Source: Pseudomonas sp. DTU12.3 (GTDB lineage: Bacteria > Pseudomonadota > Gammaproteobacteria > Pseudomonadales > Pseudomonadaceae). From it: a stretch of 64,000 nt of DNA. Below are positions 1 to 7,320 of the stretch, in pieces; position 1 is the stretch's first letter, and every line of letters begins with the position of its first letter. The stretch lies in NCBI RefSeq assembly GCF_004124275.1, contig NZ_CP027218.1, positions 2,607,501-2,671,500 of the forward strand, written 5' to 3'. Below the pieces are notes generated by a model. That model did no database searches and was not told the origin of the DNA. It saw only the letters and a list, made by a program, of their open reading frames with translations. Made by a program: the position numbers and the translations under genes.

Positions 1-1
1 T

Positions 2-589
2 TCGCATGCGCTGGTCGCACGTTTCTCCCACCACACACCGTTTGCCGGCTCTGCCACAGCGATCAGTCGCAGTCCGCTATGGGAGTGGCATTCCTTCGCC
101 AATATTCCTACACCCGGAGAGGACGGTTTCCGACTGATCATTTCCCGAGCGGGAGACTGGACAGGGGCATTCATCGAGCAGGCGCCGACGCATGTCTGGG
201 TCAAGGGCATCACCACTGCGGGCGTGGCGCACATTGAAACGCTGTTCAAATCGGTGGTGTACGTCGCCACCGGCAGCGGCATCGGCCCGGTGTTGCCCCA
301 CCTGTTGGCCGGGCAAGTGCCGATTCGCCTGATCTGGTCGACCCGCAGTCCGCGAGCCACCTATAGCGATGCGTTGGTGGATGAAATTCTCGCGGCGCAA
401 CCCGACGCGCTGATCTGGGACACCGCCGTGTCGGGCAAACCCGATCTGGTCAAGTTGGCATATGCCGCCGTGCAGTCTTTCGGCGCAGAAGCAGTGATCT
501 GCATTTCCAACCAGAAGCTGACGCAGCAGGTGGTTGAGGAAATGGAAGCTCGCGGTATTCCGGCCTACGGCGCCATCTGGGATTCCTGA
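2..589 (+). CDS. Ferredoxin/flavodoxin reductase-like protein, C-terminal part (5' end outside window)
   Basis: The frame is open from the window edge, so the gene starts upstream; the first internal Met (224) is unlikely to be the start because the 74 codons before it read as coherent protein. The glycine-rich stretch YVATGSGIGPVLPHLLAG resembles the NAD(P)-binding motif of the ferredoxin-NADP reductase superfamily. It is followed by an alternating strand/helix region (RLIWSTRSPR, ISNQKLTQQVVEEME) typical of the C-terminal half of such domains. No iron-sulfur cysteine motif is visible in this part. It lies 52 bp upstream of an enoyl-CoA hydratase on the same strand, so the two may be co-transcribed. 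The electron acceptor and true N-terminus cannot be judged from here; the name is a fold-level call. Confidence 0.6.
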   Translation, partial: SHALVARFSHHTPFAGSATAISRSPLWEWHSFANIPTPGEDGFRLIISRAGDWTGAFIEQAPTHVWVKGITTAGVAHIETLFKSVVYVATGSGIGPVLPHLLAGQVPIRLIWSTRSPRATYSDALVDEILAAQPDALIWDTAVSGKPDLVKLAYAAVQSFGAEAVICISNQKLTQQVVEEMEARGIPAYGAIWDS

Positions 590-641
590 CACCGCGTCAG
601 CGTTTTTCCCACAGATTTTTTATCCAAGGAGCGAGACCAAC

Positions 642-1406
642 ATGCACATTTTGATCGAACGACTGGGGCGCGTCGCGCTGATCCGGCTTAACCGTCCACA
701 GGCGCGCAATGCGCTGAATACGCAAATGATGACGGAGTTGCTGGAGACCCTGCGTGGGCTGGATAACGACCCGGGTGTAGGCTGTTTCCTGATCACCGGT
801 ACACACGAATACTTTGCTGCGGGCGCCGATATCAAAGAGATGTACGCCATGTCCTGCCTGGAGATGATCGAGCAAGACTACTTCGCCGGATGGGATGAGT
901 TTGCCGCGTTCAGGACACCGAAAGTGGCGGCCGTGGCGGGGTTTGCCTTTGGCGGTGGTTGCGAGTTGGCGCTGATGTGCGACGTGATTATCGCCGCCGA
1001 ATCGGCGCGATTCGCCTTGCCGGAAATTACCCTCGGGGTGATTCCCGGGATGGGTGGGACCCAGCGTTTGACCCGATTGATCGGCCGCGCCAAGGCTATG
1101 GACATGATTTTGACCGGGCGCTCGATCAGCGCGCGCGAAGCCGAACAGGCCGGATTGGTTTCACGGGTGACCGCCATCGACGATTTGCTTGCGCAGGCGC
1201 TGGCGGTAGCGCAGCGCATCGGCGGCTTTCCCCGCACGGCGACACGCGCAGCCCGCGAGGCGGTGGACCGTGCGCTGGAGCCGGGGTTGCGCGAAGGCAT
1301 CCTGTTCGAACGTCGGGTGTTTCATGGCCTGTTCGCAACACTGGGGCAAAAGGAGGGCATGCAGGCGTTTTTGCAAAAACGTCAGCCGCGATTCCAGTCG
1401 ATTTAA
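642..1406 (+). CDS. Enoyl-CoA hydratase/isomerase family protein
   Basis: A 254-residue crotonase-fold protein of the usual family length. The oxyanion-hole regions are clear: NRPQARNALN near the N-terminus, AAGADIKEM around residue 65, and AFGGGCELALMCD followed by LPEITLGVIPGMGGTQRL, which carries the Glu positions expected of a true hydratase. The start at 642 follows an AAGGAGCGAG ribosome site; an upstream in-frame Met at 534 lies inside the preceding gene and is rejected. The family hydrates 2-enoyl-CoA to 3-hydroxyacyl-CoA in beta-oxidation or amino-acid breakdown in the cytoplasm. The substrate is not evident; the reductase-like gene just upstream is the only contextual clue. Confidence 0.88.
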   Translation: MHILIERLGRVALIRLNRPQARNALNTQMMTELLETLRGLDNDPGVGCFLITGTHEYFAAGADIKEMYAMSCLEMIEQDYFAGWDEFAAFRTPKVAAVAGFAFGGGCELALMCDVIIAAESARFALPEITLGVIPGMGGTQRLTRLIGRAKAMDMILTGRSISAREAEQAGLVSRVTAIDDLLAQALAVAQRIGGFPRTATRAAREAVDRALEPGLREGILFERRVFHGLFATLGQKEGMQAFLQKRQPRFQSI

Positions 1407-1460
1407 TCTGCTCGAAGCAGCGCCATACGCATCGACCTGAAAGAAACTACAGTTCAAAGG

Positions 1461-1489
1461 GAATAATCCTACGAGGCGCGCGTCTCATA
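1461..1489 (+). promoter_or_regulatory. Candidate ECF-sigma promoter for the peroxidase/b561 pair
   Basis: GGAATAA (1461-1467) and CGTCTCAT (1482-1489) are separated by 14 bp, the GGAAT/CGTC pattern seen in many ECF sigma factor promoters. The -10 ends 37 bp before the chosen start at 1527. The assignment is by eye only. Confidence 0.4.
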
Positions 1490-1526
1490 GCACCTTTCCC
1501 TACGGCCGATGGCCCTGGAGCCTTTC

Positions 1527-2633
1527 ATGGTTGATCGCAGTTCACCGCCCACTTCACCGCCCGGCGGGCCTCAGCGCCCGCCATTGAGCGCCGCGAGCCT
1601 GATTTTGCGTCTGAGCGGCATTGCCGTGGTCGTCGCTGCCGTCGCCGGGGCATTTGCCTACGTGCACGGTAACTTCGACCCACAACGTCTGACGCCAAAA
1701 GCGCTGGTCGATGTGCTGGAGAAAAACAACGGCGTGCATCCCGGGTTTCGTCGTAACCATGCCAAAGGCGTCTGCGTGATCGGCCATTTCGAGAGCAGTG
1801 GCGAGGCGCGGGTGTTTTCTTCCGCGCAAGTGTTCAACGACCCGCGCACCCCGGTGGTCGGGCGATTCGCGTTGCCGGCGGGCAATCCTTATGCGCCGGA
1901 CAGCGCCGTGCCGATTCGCAGTCTGGCGCTGCGTTTCACCCAGGCCAACGGGCAGCAATGGCGCACCGGGATGAACAGCATGCCGGTGTTCCCGGTCGGC
2001 ACCCCCGAGGCGTTTTATCAGTTGCAGCAGGCGCAGTCGCCGGACCCGGCCACGGGCAAACCTGATCCAGCGAAAGTGCCGGCGTTCTTCGCTTCACACC
2101 CCGAAGCGGTGCCGTTTTTGACTTGGGTGAAGACCGCCAAGCCGTCGGCCAGTTATGCCACGGAAACCTACAACAGCATCAACGCGTTTTATCTGGTGGA
2201 CGCCAGCGGCAAAAAGCAGGCCGTGCGCTGGAGCATGACGCCCTTGGCTGAAGATGCAGCGGGCGCCACCGCACCTGAAGGTGGCGATTTTCTCGAGAAG
2301 GATCTGGTGCAAAAGCTCGCCGCGGCACCGCTGCGCTTTCAGCTGAACATCACCCTGGCCAATCCCGAAGACCCGGTCAACGATGCCAGTAAAATCTGGC
2401 CCGCCGGGCGCAAAGTGCTGAACGCCGGCACGCTGGTGCTAGAGAAAACCCAGCCGCAACTCAGCGGTGAGTGCCGCGACATCAACTACGATCCGTTGGT
2501 CCTGCCCTCGGGGATTCAAGGCACGGACGATCCATTGCTTGCCGCGCGTTCTGCCGGTTACGCCGATTCCTACCTGCGTCGCACCAGCGAAGTCAGCCAG
2601 TTGCCCGCCGCCAAACAGGAGGCTCGTCCATGA
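1527..2633 (+). CDS. Catalase-family peroxidase (SrpA-like), membrane-anchored
   Basis: About 368 residues, much shorter than classical catalases (~480 or more) and matching the small 'catalase-related peroxidase' group. After a Pro-rich N-terminus there is a hydrophobic segment (ASLILRLSGIAVVVAAVAGAFAYV), probably an uncleaved signal anchor placing the heme domain in the periplasm. The core contains catalase-like GVCVIGHFESSGEARVFSSA and SLALRFTQANGQQWRTGMNSMPVFPV. Start 1527 is preferred over 1509 because GGAG lies 8 bp upstream. The stop overlaps the next start (ATGA), so it is translationally coupled to a cytochrome b561, the usual partner. The inferred role is peroxide or organic-peroxide reduction fed by membrane electrons. 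Confidence 0.83.
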   Translation: MVDRSSPPTSPPGGPQRPPLSAASLILRLSGIAVVVAAVAGAFAYVHGNFDPQRLTPKALVDVLEKNNGVHPGFRRNHAKGVCVIGHFESSGEARVFSSAQVFNDPRTPVVGRFALPAGNPYAPDSAVPIRSLALRFTQANGQQWRTGMNSMPVFPVGTPEAFYQLQQAQSPDPATGKPDPAKVPAFFASHPEAVPFLTWVKTAKPSASYATETYNSINAFYLVDASGKKQAVRWSMTPLAEDAAGATAPEGGDFLEKDLVQKLAAAPLRFQLNITLANPEDPVNDASKIWPAGRKVLNAGTLVLEKTQPQLSGECRDINYDPLVLPSGIQGTDDPLLAARSAGYADSYLRRTSEVSQLPAAKQEARP

Positions 2634-3175
2634 GAACCCAACCGACTCATTTCGCCCTGTTGGCGCGTTTGCTGCACTGGCTGATGGCTGTGATGATTAT
2701 CGCCATGCTGTTTATCGGCGCGGGCATGGTCACCTCGGTCTCGTCGCGACATGAATGGCTGATTCATCTACACAAACCGTTGGGCATTGCGATTCTGGCG
2801 CTGGTGATCGTGCGCCTGCTGGTGCGTTTGACCACTCGCCAGCCTCCGCTGCCGGCGGATCTGCCGGGCTGGCAGGTGATGGCGGCCAAGGCTTCGCACC
2901 TGTTGTTGTATGCGTTGATGCTGGTGTTGCCGCTGCTTGGCTGGGCAATGATCAGTGCCTCGGGCGAGCCGGTCATGCTCAGCGCCTCGTTGCAGTTGCC
3001 GTCGTTTGTGCCGGCCGATGCGCAGCTGTTTGCGTTGCTGCGCAAGGCCCATGGCTATCTGGCGTATCTGCTGTTCCTGACGGTGTTGCTGCATCTGGCG
3101 GCGGCGTTGTTTCACGGCTGGGTACGCCGTGACGAGGTGCTCGACAGCATGTTGCGCGGCCGCGATCGCCGCTAA
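2630..3175 (+). CDS. Cytochrome b561 family membrane protein
   Basis: A 181-residue protein with four hydrophobic segments. Candidate heme-ligand histidines lie in LLARLLHWLMAVMII (first helix), WLIHLHKPLGI, AKASHLLLYALMLVLPLLGW and RKAHGYLAYLLFLTVLLHLAAALFH. The start overlaps the TGA of the upstream peroxidase by four bases. Proteins of this family transfer electrons across or within the inner membrane, often from quinol. Pairing with a periplasmic catalase-type peroxidase suggests it supplies that enzyme. The gene ends four bases into the convergent MFS gene on the other strand. Confidence 0.87.
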   Translation: MRTQPTHFALLARLLHWLMAVMIIAMLFIGAGMVTSVSSRHEWLIHLHKPLGIAILALVIVRLLVRLTTRQPPLPADLPGWQVMAAKASHLLLYALMLVLPLLGWAMISASGEPVMLSASLQLPSFVPADAQLFALLRKAHGYLAYLLFLTVLLHLAAALFHGWVRRDEVLDSMLRGRDRR

Positions 3176-4371
3176 CCCGACGGGCTGGCGCATTGCGCAG
3201 GTGCGCCACTTTTCAGTGTCAGCCACCAATACCCCAGCGCGACGGCGTTGATGCCTGCACCCAGCAGGCACACGCCGGTCCAGCCCGCCCAGGCGTACAT
3301 GGCGGTCGAGGCAATTGAACCGCCAGCGCTGCCGATCGAATAAAACAGCATGTAACCGGCGGTGAGGCGGCTTTGCGCCTCGGGGCGCACGCTGTAGATC
3401 ATGCTTTGGCTGGTGACGTGCACGGCTTGCAGGCCCAGATCCAGAGTGATCACGCCAAGCAGCAAGGCCCACAGCGAGGATTGGGTCAGCGCGATGGGCA
3501 GCCACGACGCGAGCATCAGCAACAGCGAAAGCCCGCTGACCCACTGACCAAGCCCGCGATCGGCGAGATGTCCGGCACGCGCGGCGGCCAGTGCGCCGGC
3601 GGCACCCGCGAGGCCGAACAGACCGATTTCGCTGTGCGAAAGTGACAGCGGTGGGGCGGCCAGCGGCAACACCATGGGCGTCCACAGCACCATGGCGCTG
3701 GCGAATGTCAGCAGAGCAAGTATCGCGCGTTGGCGCAGCAGCGCTTCCTGCCTGAACAGGCTGAATACCGAGGCGATCAACGCTACATAAGTGGTGGCTG
3801 GCTGCGGTTGTTCATCCTTGGGCAATACGCTGAACAGCAGCAATGCCATCAGCAAAGTCAGCCCGGCCGAGAGCAAGTAGATCGCCTGCCAACCGGCCAC
3901 ATCAGCCATTGCTCCGGCGGCCGTGCGTGCCAGCAAGATGCCGACGACGATCCCGCTGGTCACCACGCCGACCACCCGACCGCGTTGCGCCGGGTCGGCC
4001 AGCGTTGCCGCATAAGCCACCAGCACTTGCGTCACCACGGCGAGCAAGCCGGTCAGTGTCATGCCCAGCAGCAGCCAGGCGCTGTTCGGTGCCCAGGCGA
4101 TCATCAGCAACGCCACGACCGAGAGCAGGCTTTGCGTAACGATCAGTCGGCGCCGGTTAAGCAGATCCCCGAGCGGCACCAGCAGCACCAAACCAATGCC
4201 GTAACCCACCTGCGTCAAGGTGATGACGATGCCGATACCGGCCGGCGACATCGCAAAAGCCTCGGCCATGGCGTCCAGCAGAGGCTGCGCGTAATAGACG
4301 TTGCCCACCGCCAGGCCACACGCCACTGCGAAGAGCAGCACCACGCTGCTGTTTAACGATTGATGTTGCAT
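3172..4371 (-). CDS. MFS transporter, drug/metabolite efflux type
   Basis: A 399-residue protein with about twelve hydrophobic segments. It begins with LLFAVACGLAVGNVYYAQPLLDAMAEAF, typical of a widespread bacterial MFS subgroup. The loop after helix 2 reads VPLGDLLNRRRLIVTQ, the conserved MFS G-x-L-x-D-R-x-G-R-R type motif. The substrate is unknown; no partner gene gives one. Its upstream region carries a perfect inverted repeat very close to the start (4389-4405), suggesting a dedicated local repressor encoded elsewhere. The 3' end overlaps the convergent b561 gene by four bases. Confidence 0.82.
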   Translation of the reverse strand: MQHQSLNSSVVLLFAVACGLAVGNVYYAQPLLDAMAEAFAMSPAGIGIVITLTQVGYGIGLVLLVPLGDLLNRRRLIVTQSLLSVVALLMIAWAPNSAWLLLGMTLTGLLAVVTQVLVAYAATLADPAQRGRVVGVVTSGIVVGILLARTAAGAMADVAGWQAIYLLSAGLTLLMALLLFSVLPKDEQPQPATTYVALIASVFSLFRQEALLRQRAILALLTFASAMVLWTPMVLPLAAPPLSLSHSEIGLFGLAGAAGALAAARAGHLADRGLGQWVSGLSLLLMLASWLPIALTQSSLWALLLGVITLDLGLQAVHVTSQSMIYSVRPEAQSRLTAGYMLFYSIGSAGGSIASTAMYAWAGWTGVCLLGAGINAVALGYWWLTLKSGAPAQCASPSG

Positions 4372-4388
4372 GCCCGGCGTCCTTTTTA

Positions 4389-4405
4389 GGTTTTAAAATA
4401 AAACC
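4389..4405 (-). promoter_or_regulatory. Inverted repeat just upstream of the MFS gene, candidate operator
   Basis: GGTTTTA-AAA-TAAAACC is a perfect 7-bp inverted repeat centred 26 bp upstream of the MFS start codon. A looser relative (GGTT..AACC arms) lies at 4426-4442. Size and position suit a dimeric repressor; no candidate regulator is adjacent. Confidence 0.45.
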
Positions 4406-4473
4406 AGATTGACGGTACGGGTTGTGGTTTAAATTTGCAACCTGATTGCACGGGCCCCTGAATTGCACAAAGC

Positions 4474-4502
4474 AAAAGATCGCAGACAAGCTGCGATCTT
4501 TT
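4474..4502 (-). terminator. Hairpin downstream of the M14 peptidase gene
   Basis: AAAAGATCGCAG and CTGCGATCTTTT form a 12-bp stem around a short loop, 20 bp beyond the stop of the carboxypeptidase gene. The stem ends in T-rich sequence on either strand. It may alternatively be a shortened REP of the GATCGCAGCC type. Confidence 0.6.
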
Positions 4503-4522
4503 GGTGTGGCGGGAGGAGGGGA

Positions 4523-5674
4523 TCAGCGCAGGGTATCGACCATGTCAGCGATGGTGGTCAGCACGTCCTTGCCCAATTGTTTCGAGCGTTTGCCTGACCA
4601 GCCGGTTTCTTTATCAGGATGGTCGTCGTGATCCTTGAACGGCATTTCCAGGGTCAGCGCCAGGCAGTCGTACTTCTGGCCAACGCTGTTGCAGGCCAGG
4701 GTCATGTTGGCCTGACCCGGTTCGTCGCGGGTGTAGCCGTACTTGGTCTGGAAGTCTTTGGTGGTGTGTTTCAAGTGGCTGCGGAAATGCTCTTCGAGTT
4801 TCTCCAGACGCGGCGTGTACCCCGGATTGCCTTCGCAACCGGCAGTGAAGACGTGGGGGATTTCTTCGTCGCCGTGTACGTCGAGGAACAGATCGACGCC
4901 GTACTTTTCCATTTGCTGCTGTACGAAAAGTACCTCAGGGCTGACTTCCTGACTGGCGCTCTGCCAGGCGCGGTTCAAGTCCTGGCCCATCGCATTGGTG
5001 CGCAGGTGACCATGGAAAGCGCCGTCCGGGTTCATGTTCGGCACCAGATACAGATCGGCACTGGCCAGGAGCTTGTTGAGTACCGGGTCGTCGTGTTTTT
5101 CCAGACGCTCGATCACGCCTTCCATGAACCATTCGGCCATGTGCTCGCCCGGATGCTGTTGGGCGATGATCCAGACCTTACGCTGACCTTCGGCACCGCT
5201 GCCTTTGCGCAGCAGCTGAATGTCGCGGCCCTCGACGCTTTTACCGGTGGCCAGCAGTTCGGTGCCGGCCTTGCTCAGCGCCTGCTCGATCAGCCAGTCA
5301 TGGCGACCACGACTGTAGGGTTCGAAGTAGGCAAACCAGGCGTGGGTCTGCGCGGCTTCGAGGCTAAAACGCAGGCAGTCGCCTTCGAAAATCGTCGGTA
5401 CACGGAACCAGTTGACGTGATCGTAGGAGGCCACGGCTTGATAACCGGTCCAGGCTTTGTTGTAGGAGGACTGACTGGCATTGTTCAGGCGAAACCAGTG
5501 TTCCTGGCCGACATGCAAGCCGCTGGCCTTGAAGTGGAACCACTGGAAATGGGCGCTGCGCGTGTCCGGGCGAATGGCCAGAACCGGGCTGAGCGGGTTG
5601 CTGATATCAATGACTTGGATGTTGCCGCTGTCGAAATTGGCGCTGATGTCGAACGAAGATTTAGCCACGGTCAT
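4523..5674 (-). CDS. M14-family zinc carboxypeptidase (cytosolic CCP-like)
   Basis: A 383-residue protein without a signal peptide. An N-terminal beta-rich domain (about 1-120, with NNASQSSYNKAWTGY and RFSLEAAQTHAWFAYFEPYS) precedes the peptidase domain, as in cytosolic carboxypeptidase-like M14 proteins. The zinc ligands are visible: H174 and E177 in QQHPGEHMAEW and H267 in LDVHGDEEIP. The catalytic Glu is probably E343 in LTLEMPFKD. Substrate-binding NPDG and NRAW motifs are present. The family removes C-terminal residues; the bacterial substrate is not established. The gene is monocistronic, flanked by prrF upstream and a hairpin downstream. Confidence 0.85.
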   Translation of the reverse strand: MTVAKSSFDISANFDSGNIQVIDISNPLSPVLAIRPDTRSAHFQWFHFKASGLHVGQEHWFRLNNASQSSYNKAWTGYQAVASYDHVNWFRVPTIFEGDCLRFSLEAAQTHAWFAYFEPYSRGRHDWLIEQALSKAGTELLATGKSVEGRDIQLLRKGSGAEGQRKVWIIAQQHPGEHMAEWFMEGVIERLEKHDDPVLNKLLASADLYLVPNMNPDGAFHGHLRTNAMGQDLNRAWQSASQEVSPEVLFVQQQMEKYGVDLFLDVHGDEEIPHVFTAGCEGNPGYTPRLEKLEEHFRSHLKHTTKDFQTKYGYTRDEPGQANMTLACNSVGQKYDCLALTLEMPFKDHDDHPDKETGWSGKRSKQLGKDVLTTIADMVDTLR

Positions 5675-5949
5675 ATCGGTTCCTGATCAGGATTGTTATG
5701 GCCGATACTTTACACAAGATTGGGCTGAAACCGAGGGGAATTGCGGGGTTGTGGCGGGGGGCGTCCTCCATGACGCGGATGCAGCTTAGTGACTGTGCGA
5801 TTGATTCTCAAGTGCTATTTGTCATTAGTTTGCCCCAATGTGGCCGGGCTCGGCTTGCCAACCGATATTCTTTTGATATTATCCGCGCCATCGAATTTGC
5901 AGCACCTAAAGACTTCATTAGCCTGAAGCCATAAGCCCGAAAAACGGGC
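5675..5949. other. Intergenic stretch with no convincing gene
   Basis: Between the carboxypeptidase start and the prrF terminator. A 78-codon open frame at 5698-5934 (+) has no ribosome site and no recognisable protein character. Apart from short stem-forming GCCCG/CGGGC sequence next to the prrF terminator, nothing was identified. Confidence 0.5.
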
Positions 5950-6061
5950 AAAAAAAGACCCGGCAAAAAGCCGGGTCAAAAACCGTGATTAGCCTGATGA
6001 GGAGATAGTCCAGAAGACCGACCTAAGGTCTCTGGTCCATCGACTGATCTCGCGACCAGCT
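5950..6061 (-). ncRNA. prrF: PrrF iron-responsive small RNA
   Basis: Read on the minus strand, the ~112-nt segment begins CTGGTCGCGAGATCAG, contains the core CTATCTCCTCATCAGGCTAA, then TCACGGTTTTTGACCC, and ends in a GACCCGGC/GCCGGGTC hairpin followed by seven T. This matches the PrrF1/PrrF2 RNAs of Pseudomonas as I remember them in start, core, terminator and length. PrrF RNAs are made under iron starvation and, with Hfq, repress mRNAs of non-essential iron-using proteins such as sodB and TCA enzymes. Promoter: TTGACT, 16-bp spacer, TATTAT, overlapped by a Fur box. Only one copy is in this window; fluorescent pseudomonads usually carry a second elsewhere. Confidence 0.93.
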
Positions 6062-6064
6062 GCT

Positions 6065-6097
6065 TGCAATAATAATCATTATCATTTGCAAGTCAAA
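6065..6097 (-). promoter_or_regulatory. prrF promoter with Fur box
   Basis: On the minus strand TTGACT (-35) and TATTAT (-10) are spaced 16 bp apart, with the -10 about 7 bp before the RNA start. The interval reads AATGATAATGATTATTATTG on that strand, close to the Fur consensus GATAATGATAATCATTATC. Iron-loaded Fur should block this promoter. Confidence 0.88.
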
Positions 6098-6152
6098 TGT
6101 TTTTATCTGCGCGATGGGAAAATTCTTTCCCGTCCGCCCTGATTGTTGTTCC

Positions 6153-6491
6153 TCAGATTTCTTCGCCGTCGATCGAATGATCGACCATCGCCCGCGCCAT
6201 ATCCACCATATGCACCACCGAAAATGCCAGATCGCGACTTGCGCCCTGCAGGTTTTCGGCGGCTTTGCAGGCGGTGGCGGCTGCGCAGCGCAACAGATCC
6301 GACGCGTGCACCAGGGCTTCTTCGCCGCTGACATGACGATTGACGTCGAAGAAACGCTCATCAACCTCAGGTTCTGACACAGCTGGTTTCAAGTAATAGT
6401 CCAGTGCTCGCTGGGCAGCGGCATTACCCTGGGGCGAGGTGAATGTGGTGTCCATTTGCAGGTCGGGCAAGTCTTTGCTGGTGATATCCAT
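6153..6491 (-). CDS. DUF6124/DUF3077-like small Pseudomonas protein
   Basis: A 112-residue soluble protein. The C-terminal half (FFDVNRHVSGEEALVHASDLLRCAAATACKAAENL) has the 'F.V....S.E.AL..AS.LL..A...A...AE' pattern I associate with short, Pseudomonas-restricted families of unknown function, often in several copies per genome. The start has AAGGAGTGA 10 bp upstream. It is divergent from the LexA-like repressor, and the shared intergenic region contains short inverted repeats, so the repressor may control it. No function can be assigned. Confidence 0.72.
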   Translation of the reverse strand: MDITSKDLPDLQMDTTFTSPQGNAAAQRALDYYLKPAVSEPEVDERFFDVNRHVSGEEALVHASDLLRCAAATACKAAENLQGASRDLAFSVVHMVDMARAMVDHSIDGEEI

Positions 6492-6542
6492 GATGAGAGG
6501 TCACTCCTTGTTTGATTGAAAATCCGTGCTTGCAGCATAGTA

Positions 6543-6584
6543 CGATGCGTAGTTGTGACCAGAATTTAAATACTACAATATGTG
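6543..6584. promoter_or_regulatory. Candidate operator region between the DUF6124-like gene and the repressor
   Basis: TACG-ATG-CGTA and, slightly further right, GTAGT...ACTAC form short inverted repeats in an A/T-rich patch between the divergent starts. This is a plausible site for the neighbouring repressor; the repeats are short and could be chance. Confidence 0.3.
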
Positions 6585-6621
6585 TTTTGCTGGCCAAAGG
6601 CGTCCGGGTAAGGTGCGGCAC

Positions 6622-7281
6622 ATGGATAAATGGATTGAGTTGGTCAAGGCCAAGATGAGTGAACTCAAAATCACTCAAACAGAGCTCGGAGAGCGCGTCG
6701 GCATGTCCCAAGGCGGGATCGGCCATTGGCTGAACAAACGTCGCGAACCCGGTGTCACGGAAATGAACCGCGTGTTGCAGGCGCTGGGCATGGATTTCCT
6801 TGAAGTGGTGCTGGTGATCCGTGAGCCGCCGCTGACACCCGACGACGAAATGCCGCTGGCGCAGAAGTACAACCCATACTTCCGCTACCCGGTCAGCAAT
6901 TGGCACACGCCGTGCGAAGTGCGCGAGAGCGGGCAGCCTGCCTACACTCCGGCAACCGATAAACAGCGTTTTGAACTGACGGATTACCACGCCCGAGGCG
7001 CGGCGTTCTGGCTGACCGTCACGGGCAATTCGATGACGGCGCCAAGTGGCCAGAGCATCGCCGAAGGCATGCTGATTCTGGTCGATCCGGAAGTGGAGGC
7101 AGTGCCCGGCAAACTGGTTATCGCCCAGTGGCAGGACAGCGAGGAAGCGATATTTCGCAAGCTCGACGAAGAGGGCGGCCAGCGTTACCTGGTGCCGCTC
7201 AATCCGACCTGGCCGAAAGCTCTGTTCACCGATGAGTGTCGAATCATCGGTGTTGTGGTGCAGGCTACGGCGCGTTACTAG
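6622..7281 (+). CDS. LexA-like (XRE HTH + S24 peptidase) transcriptional repressor
   Basis: A 219-residue protein. An N-terminal helix-turn-helix (about 10-40: LKITQTELGERVGMSQGGIGHWLNKR) is followed by a linker and a LexA/CI-type S24 domain with Ser137 in VTGNSMTA and Lys180 in EAIFRKL as the probable catalytic dyad. The region where the Ala-Gly/Cys-Gly self-cleavage bond is expected instead shows Ser-Gly (RESGQPAYT), so cleavage may be altered. Start 6622 is chosen for the TAAGGTG site 6 bp upstream; the Met at 6580 lies before it. Similar repressors control pyocin-like or stress genes; here no phage genes adjoin. The control target is probably itself and the divergent DUF6124-like gene. 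Confidence 0.82.
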   Translation: MDKWIELVKAKMSELKITQTELGERVGMSQGGIGHWLNKRREPGVTEMNRVLQALGMDFLEVVLVIREPPLTPDDEMPLAQKYNPYFRYPVSNWHTPCEVRESGQPAYTPATDKQRFELTDYHARGAAFWLTVTGNSMTAPSGQSIAEGMLILVDPEVEAVPGKLVIAQWQDSEEAIFRKLDEEGGQRYLVPLNPTWPKALFTDECRIIGVVVQATARY

Positions 7282-7320
7282 TCAGATCGATCCTCGCCAG
7301 GCGTAGGATCGATCCTCACT

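Noticed and set aside
5698..5934. Possible small gene just after the carboxypeptidase start
   Set aside because: No ribosome site, no signal or fold character, and it overlaps the expected peptidase promoter.
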